From: Anaerolineaceae bacterium
GTDB taxonomy: Bacteria; Planctomycetota; Phycisphaerae; FEN-1346; JAACEH01
Reading direction: 5' to 3'
Length of the DNA: 7,313 bases
Assembly (NCBI GenBank): GCA_011682595.1
Contig: JAACEH010000135.1
Coordinates: forward strand, 1-7,313
Shown here: positions 4,938 to 7,313 of the stretch, one piece after another
Position numbering within the stretch: the first letter of the stretch is position 1
How the letters are laid out: each line of letters opens with the position of its first letter
Notes under the pieces: model-generated
Told to the model about the DNA's origin: nothing
Database searches by the model: none
The model's input: the letters and a program-made list of their open reading frames with translations, nothing else
Position numbers and translations under genes: made by a program

Positions 4938-7313
4938 CTACTTGGCGACGATGTTGACCAGGCGGTTGGGGACGATGATTACCTTGCGGACAGTTGCGCC
5001 GCCGATGCTTCTTTGCACCTTCTCGTCTGCCAAGGCCAACTTCTCGATCGTCGCCTGGTCGGTGCCCGCCGCGACAGTCACGTGGCCGCGCACCTTGCCG
5101 TTGACCTGGACAGCCAACTCGATCTCGTCCTCGCGGCAGGCCGCCTCATCATACGACGGCCAGCCGGCAGAAATAATTCCGCCCTGGTGCCCCATCATCC
5201 GCCACAACTCCTCGGCAATGTGCGGCACCATCGGGCCCAGCAAGCGGACCATCGACTCCAGGGCCAGCCGCATGACGGCTGCGCCCCGCGCATGGACGGC
5301 CAACCTGGCTGTCACATCGCCGAACAGGTTCGACAACTCCATGACCGCGGCAATGGCGGTGTTGAACTGCCAGGAGTGCTCGATGTCGGCGGTCACCTTG
5401 CGAATCGTCTGATGCGTCTTTCGCCATAGCTGTTTACCTTCGTCCGACAGGTCGCTGCCGTCGCCGGTGTAGGGCTTGGCGCCGGCGGTCGCCCTGAGAT
5501 TGTCGTCGATCTGCGACCAGAGGCGCTTCAGAAACCGGTTGGCGCCGGCCACGGCCGAATCGTTCCACTCGGCGTCCTTTTGCGGCGGGCCGATGAACAG
5601 GGTGTACAGGCGCTGCGTGTCGGCGCCGTACCTGGCGATCAGCTCGTCGGGGGCGACCACGTTGCCCTTGGACTTGGACATTTTCTCGAGCTTGCCGCTC
5701 GTTGAACTTTTCTTGCAGATCATGCCCTGGGTAAACAGGGCCTTGAACGGCTCGCGGCAGGCCTGGCCCAGGTGGCCCGCGTCCAGGAGCACCTTGACGA
5801 TGAACCGCGTGTAGAGCAGGTGCAGCACGGCGTGCTCGATGCCGCCAATGTACTGGTCGACCGGCATCCAGGCCTCGATGTCCTGGCGGCGGAAGGCTGC
5901 GCTGTTGCCCTGGTCGCCCGGCGAGGCGAACCTCAGGAAATACCAGCACGAGCAAAGCCACTGGGCCAGGGTGTCGGTCTCGCGCCGGGCCGGGCCGCCG
6001 CAATTGGGGCACTTCGTGTTGACCCAATCCTCGACGGCTGCCAGGGGACTGGTGCCCTTGGGCTGAAAGTCCACCTTCTCGGTCGCCGGCAACTCGACGG
6101 GTAACCGATCGTCCGGCACCACCTGCTCGCCGCAGCAGTCGCAATAAACAATCGGGATCGGGGCCCCCCAGTACCGCTGGCGGGAGATCAGCCAGTCGCG
6201 AATACGGTAGTTCACGGTTCCCGCGCCCATGTCGTGGGCCTGGAGGTACTCGATCACCGCCGGGATGCCGCCCGGCGAGGGCGTGCCCGACAGGTCGGCT
6301 GAGTTGACCATCTCGCCGGAGGCGACGTAGGCTTCGCTCAGTTCGTCGGCGGTCAGTGTCGTCTTGCCTGTCCTGAGCCCTGTCGAAGGGCGGCCCTTGG
6401 GCTGAATGACCACCTTGATCGGCAGCTTGTACTTTTTGGCGAATTCGAAGTCCCGCTGGTCGTGGGCGGGGACGGCCATCACGGCCCCGGTGCCGTACTC
6501 CATGAGGGCGTAGTTGGCCACCCACAGGGGGACCTCTTCGCCGTTGACGGGGTTGGTGACGTAGCGACCGGTGAAGAGGCCCTCTTTTTCGGCCGTCTCC
6601 GAGGACCGCTCGGCGGCGCTGCGGCGGCCCATGCGCTCGACGAAGGCCATCACCTCCTCCTGGTGTTCGGTGCCGGCGACAAGTTCCGGGATCACCGGGT
6701 GCTCGGGGGCCAGGCTCATGAAGGTCACACCCCACAGCGTGTCGGGCCGCGTCGTGAAGCACGGCAGCGGCTGGCCGGTGTGGGAAATCTTAAAATCGAT
6801 CCGGGCCCCTTCGCTGCGGCCGATCCAGTTGGCCTGCATGGTCCGCACCGTCTCGGGCCAGCCCTCCAGGAGGTCCAGATCGTCGAGCAGCCGCTGGGCG
6901 TACTCGGTGATCTTAAAGAACCATTGCTGGAGGTCGCGTTGCTCGACCGCTGTGCCGCAGCGCTCGCAGCCCCCGGCGACGACCTCCTCGTTGGCCAGGG
7001 CCGTCGAGCATTGCGGGCACCAGTTGATGGGGGCTTTCTTGCGGTAGGCCAGCCCGCGCTTGTAGAGGACCGTGAAGATCCACTGCGTCCACTTGTAGTA
7101 GTCGGGATCGCAGGTGGCCACCTCGCGCGACCAGTCGTAGCCGACGCCCCAGCGGCGAAACTGCTCTTTCATGCGGGCGATGTTCCGGCGGGTCCACTCG
7201 GCGGGATCGGCCTTCTGCTTGATGGCGGCATTCTCGGCCGGCAGCCCGAAGGCGTCCCAGCCCATGGGCGTCAGGACGTTCAGGCCCTGGGTCATCTTGT
7301 AGCGGGCCACCAC
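4938..7313 (-). CDS. leuS: Leucyl-tRNA synthetase, N-terminus cut by window edge
   Basis: This enzyme charges tRNA-Leu with leucine and edits mischarged products in the cytoplasm. The 791 residues present run to the TAG at 4938-4940; by comparison with E. coli numbering about 57 residues, including the HIGH motif, lie past the right edge. Order of features (fragment numbering): [12 protein letters not shown]; zinc-type cluster WCPQC (98-102) with CERC (116-119); CP1 editing domain with TTRPDT (187-192) and HDQRD (284-288), whose last Asp matches the editing Asp345 of E. coli; a second cysteine cluster (YCDCC, CPNC); [17 protein letters not shown] (544-548) with a very short preceding loop, as in Bacillus-type LeuRS; the anticodon-binding helices; and the C-terminal domain with [10 protein letters not shown] and VPNRLVNIV. 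All visible catalytic and editing residues are intact. Oddity: residues about 308-316 (RPSTGLRTG) are encoded by a repeat-like element. The promoter is off the window. Confidence 0.97.
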   Translation of the reverse strand: MVARYKMTQGLNVLTPMGWDAFGLPAENAAIKQKADPAEWTRRNIARMKEQFRRWGVGYDWSREVATCDPDYYKWTQWIFTVLYKRGLAYRKKAPINWCPQCSTALANEEVVAGGCERCGTAVEQRDLQQWFFKITEYAQRLLDDLDLLEGWPETVRTMQANWIGRSEGARIDFKISHTGQPLPCFTTRPDTLWGVTFMSLAPEHPVIPELVAGTEHQEEVMAFVERMGRRSAAERSSETAEKEGLFTGRYVTNPVNGEEVPLWVANYALMEYGTGAVMAVPAHDQRDFEFAKKYKLPIKVVIQPKGRPSTGLRTGKTTLTADELSEAYVASGEMVNSADLSGTPSPGGIPAVIEYLQAHDMGAGTVNYRIRDWLISRQRYWGAPIPIVYCDCCGEQVVPDDRLPVELPATEKVDFQPKGTSPLAAVEDWVNTKCPNCGGPARRETDTLAQWLCSCWYFLRFASPGDQGNSAAFRRQDIEAWMPVDQYIGGIEHAVLHLLYTRFIVKVLLDAGHLGQACREPFKALFTQGMICKKSSTSGKLEKMSKSKGNVVAPDELIARYGADTQRLYTLFIGPPQKDAEWNDSAVAGANRFLKRLWSQIDDNLRATAGAKPYTGDGSDLSDEGKQLWRKTHQTIRKVTADIEHSWQFNTAIAAVMELSNLFGDVTARLAVHARGAAVMRLALESMVRLLGPMVPHIAEELWRMMGHQGGIISAGWPSYDEAACREDEIELAVQVNGKVRGHVTVAAGTDQATIEKLALADEKVQRSIGGATVRKVIIVPNRLVNIVAK
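6367..6390 (-). repeat. REP-like palindromic element inside leuS, read in frame
   Basis: On the minus strand this 24-base stretch begins CCCTTCGACAGGG and ends CTCAGGACAGG. I recognise this as a variant of a short element that recurs, usually between genes, in many environmental bacterial genomes, with a TTCGAC...GCTCAGG core and a variable middle. On the plus strand it consists of CCTGTC-CTGAGC-CCTGTC-GAAGGG, with an internal direct repeat at 12-bp spacing. Its 24-base length is a multiple of three, and it encodes RPSTGLRTG between the conserved VIQPKG and the [18 protein letters not shown] segments of LeuRS. The match is from memory; no second copy is in this window. Confidence 0.55.

Noticed and set aside
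5434..6762. Long alternative minus-strand frame within leuS
   Set aside because: Arg/Pro/Gly-rich shadow; the leuS frame carries all conserved synthetase motifs.

Overview
This is a GC-rich chromosomal window with no RNA genes and no evident insertion sequence or CRISPR array. The mix of a sialidase-type BNR protein, a secreted BD-FAE-like esterase, a small lipoprotein, a SEDS peptidoglycan polymerase and a bacterial LeuRS fits a free-living, glycan-degrading Gram-negative bacterium. A planctomycete of the Phycisphaerae/Sedimentisphaerales type is my best guess. This is inferred from gene style and composition only; no phylogenetic marker was compared.

Layout. Bases 1-897 (+) hold the C-terminal part of a BNR/Asp-box sialidase-like protein cut by the left edge. 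Bases 1031-2166 (+) hold a secreted alpha/beta-hydrolase (carboxylesterase) whose reading frame is broken once, near 1738-1750. Bases 2167-2356 are a convergent intergenic stretch with a 15-bp tandem repeat and a perfect GC-rich hairpin. Bases 2357-3301 (-) encode a lipoprotein of unassigned function. It is divergent from a FtsW/RodA-family gene (about 3459-4916, +) across a 157-bp region holding overlapping -10-like boxes on both strands. The SEDS gene converges on leuS (4938-7313, -), with only 21 bp between the stop codons. The leuS gene lacks its N-terminal ~57 codons, which lie beyond the right edge.

How the genes relate. The sialidase-like protein and the esterase are co-oriented and could both serve extracellular glycan breakdown: one a beta-propeller enzyme or binder, the other removing acyl groups. 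The 133-bp gap means co-transcription is not certain. The SEDS protein makes septal or side-wall peptidoglycan strands and leuS is housekeeping; they look like neighbours rather than one pathway.

Most notable points: (1) a short sequence resembling widespread REP-like palindromic elements lies in frame inside the leuS editing-domain region; (2) the SEDS protein carries roughly 100 extra residues in the extracytoplasmic loop that normally holds the conserved catalytic Asp, and the aligned position reads Glu; (3) a single frameshift splits an otherwise intact esterase. I found no convincing wholly new multi-gene system here.
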